Shown here in pieces: positions 62,902 to 64,000 of a stretch of 64,000 bases of DNA. The notes below the pieces were generated by a model. It worked only from the letters and a program-made list of their open reading frames with translations. It did not search any database and was not told the origin of the DNA. The translations under genes were made by a program, and so were the position numbers. Origin of the DNA: Massilia sp. H6 (GTDB lineage Bacteria; Pseudomonadota; Gammaproteobacteria; Burkholderiales; Burkholderiaceae_D); the NCBI RefSeq assembly GCF_024802625.1, contig NZ_CP103371.1, positions 1,922,001-1,986,000 on the forward strand. The letters are read 5' to 3'. The first letter of the stretch is position 1; each line of letters opens with the position of its first letter.

Positions 62902-64000
62902 ATGGATGACCTGTTCAAGACCGAACCTTCGCCTCCCCTGGCCGAAGCCATGCGTCCGCGTACCATCGACGACGTCATCGGCCAGAGCCACCTGCTCGGC
63001 CCCGGCAAGCCCTTGCGCCTGGTGTTCAAGTCCGGCAAGCCGCATTCAATGATCCTGTGGGGGCCGCCGGGCGTGGGCAAGACCACGCTGGCGCGCCTCA
63101 CCGCCCATGCCTTCGAATGCGAATTCATTGCGCTGTCGGCAGTGCTCTCGGGCGTAAAGGATATCCGGGCGTCGGTCGAGCAGGCCGAACATTTCCTGCA
63201 GCAGGGCAAGCACACGATCCTGTTCATCGACGAGATTCACCGCTTCAACAAGTCGCAGCAGGATGCCTTGCTGCCCTTTGTCGAATCGGGCCTGGTGACC
63301 CTGATCGGCGCCACGACCGAGAACCCGTCGTTCGAGGTCAATTCGGCACTGCTGTCGCGCTCCCAGGTGTACGTGCTCAAGGCGCTGAGCGACGACGAGA
63401 TGCGCCTGCTGCTCGAACGCGCGCGCGCGCGCGTGCTGCAGCACCTGCGCTTCGACGAGGTCGCGATCGATACCCTGGTCGGTTATGCCGACGGCGACGC
63501 GCGCCGTTTCCTGAACCTGCTGGAGCAGACCAAGACCTCGGCCGAGACCTCGGGCATGACGCACATTAGCGCCGAATTCGTCGAGAATGCGCTGACGCTC
63601 AACGCGCGCCGTTTCGACAAGGGCGGCGATAATTTCTACGACCAGATCTCGGCGCTGCACAAGTCGGTGCGCGGCTCGCATCCGGATGCGGCGCTGTACT
63701 GGCTGTGCCGCATGCTCGACGGCGGCGCCGACGCCAAATACCTGTCGCGCCGCATCGTGCGCATGGCCTGGGAAGACATTGGCCTGGCCGATCCGCGCGC
63801 GCTGCAGGTGGCTAACGACGCGGCCACCACCTACGAGCGTCTCGGCTCGCCCGAAGGCGAACTGGCGCTGGGACAGGCGGTCGTGTACCTGGCGATCGCG
63901 GCCAAGAGCAACGCCGGCTACAAGGCCTTCAATGCGGCCATGGCCTTTATCAAGAAAGACAAGTCGCGCGAGGTGCCCGTACATCTGCGCAATGCGCCGA
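62902..64000 (+). CDS. rarA: Replication-associated recombination protein A (3' end outside window)
   Basis: The first 366 codons of an AAA+ ATPase of the RarA/MgsA/WRNIP1 family that acts at stalled replication forks. [17 protein letters not shown] opens the domain, Walker A is [14 protein letters not shown], Walker [20 protein letters not shown], sensor 1 [19 protein letters not shown], sensor 2 [11 protein letters not shown]. The C-terminal tetramerisation part starts ([22 protein letters not shown]). E. coli RarA has 447 residues, so about 80 are missing beyond base 64000. Confidence 0.94.
   Translation, partial: MDDLFKTEPSPPLAEAMRPRTIDDVIGQSHLLGPGKPLRLVFKSGKPHSMILWGPPGVGKTTLARLTAHAFECEFIALSAVLSGVKDIRASVEQAEHFLQQGKHTILFIDEIHRFNKSQQDALLPFVESGLVTLIGATTENPSFEVNSALLSRSQVYVLKALSDDEMRLLLERARARVLQHLRFDEVAIDTLVGYADGDARRFLNLLEQTKTSAETSGMTHISAEFVENALTLNARRFDKGGDNFYDQISALHKSVRGSHPDAALYWLCRMLDGGADAKYLSRRIVRMAWEDIGLADPRALQVANDAATTYERLGSPEGELALGQAVVYLAIAAKSNAGYKAFNAAMAFIKKDKSREVPVHLRNAP

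Overview
The window is a high-GC proteobacterial chromosome segment, almost fully coding. Gene content and order point to a betaproteobacterium of the Oxalobacteraceae (Massilia/Duganella/Telluria-like). The clues are the suhB-trmJ divergent pair, hemC-hemD-hemX-hemY, trxB...ftsK-lolA-rarA synteny, a nadE-PII pair, a phasin, PEP-CTERM sorting, many c-di-GMP and histidine-kinase proteins, and a large RpoD. The genus is inference only. I saw no rRNA, tRNA, CRISPR array or prophage. The only mobile DNA is a transposase 3' remnant.

Layout. 1-6.2 kb: suhB (cut by the left edge) | trmJ, a lipase-like hydrolase, a double-receiver protein, a phasin, a TetR regulator, a LOG phosphoribohydrolase and a convergent hydrolase. 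6.2-11.8 kb (minus): an operon of porin, small phosphate-binding-like protein, Cache-PAS-GGDEF-EAL and membrane GGDEF. 11.9-17.6 kb: mostly small housekeeping or stress genes (YgjP-like peptidase, KGG protein, hemerythrin, CurA-like reductase, YaeQ, PCu(A)C copper chaperone, GIN-domain protein, DMT-like transporter). 17.7-22.9 kb: a PilT/PilU-like ATPase, two c-type cytochromes, a methyltransferase, an RNase D-like exonuclease and a ProQ protein. 23.0-34.0 kb: core metabolism and transcription (rpoD, ppc, hemCDXY, ppa). 34.1-36.6 kb (minus): PEP-CTERM protein, small secreted protein and PA-domain metalloprotease. 36.8 kb: IS1595-type remnant.

37.2-43.0 kb (minus): a branched-chain amino acid-type ABC transporter operon led by an alpha/beta hydrolase. 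43.1-46.6 kb: a TonB-dependent receptor divergent from a LysR regulator, with two copies of the same palindrome between them. 46.6-50.3 kb: a COG3146 acyltransferase-like protein, glutamine-dependent NAD synthetase and a PII protein. 50.5-53.7 kb: a KaiC-like double-domain ATPase overlapping a cytosolic hybrid histidine kinase. 53.7-64.0 kb: TRIC-like channel, DUF1176 protein, bacteriophytochrome, Smr protein, trxB, ftsK, lolA and rarA (cut by the right edge).

The genes most worth following up are the signalling modules: the porin/periplasmic binder/c-di-GMP operon, the KaiC-like/kinase pair, and the LysR/TonB regulon with its operator pair. The AT-richer locus between proQ and rpoD is also notable: it ends in a strong terminator with no known gene in front of it.
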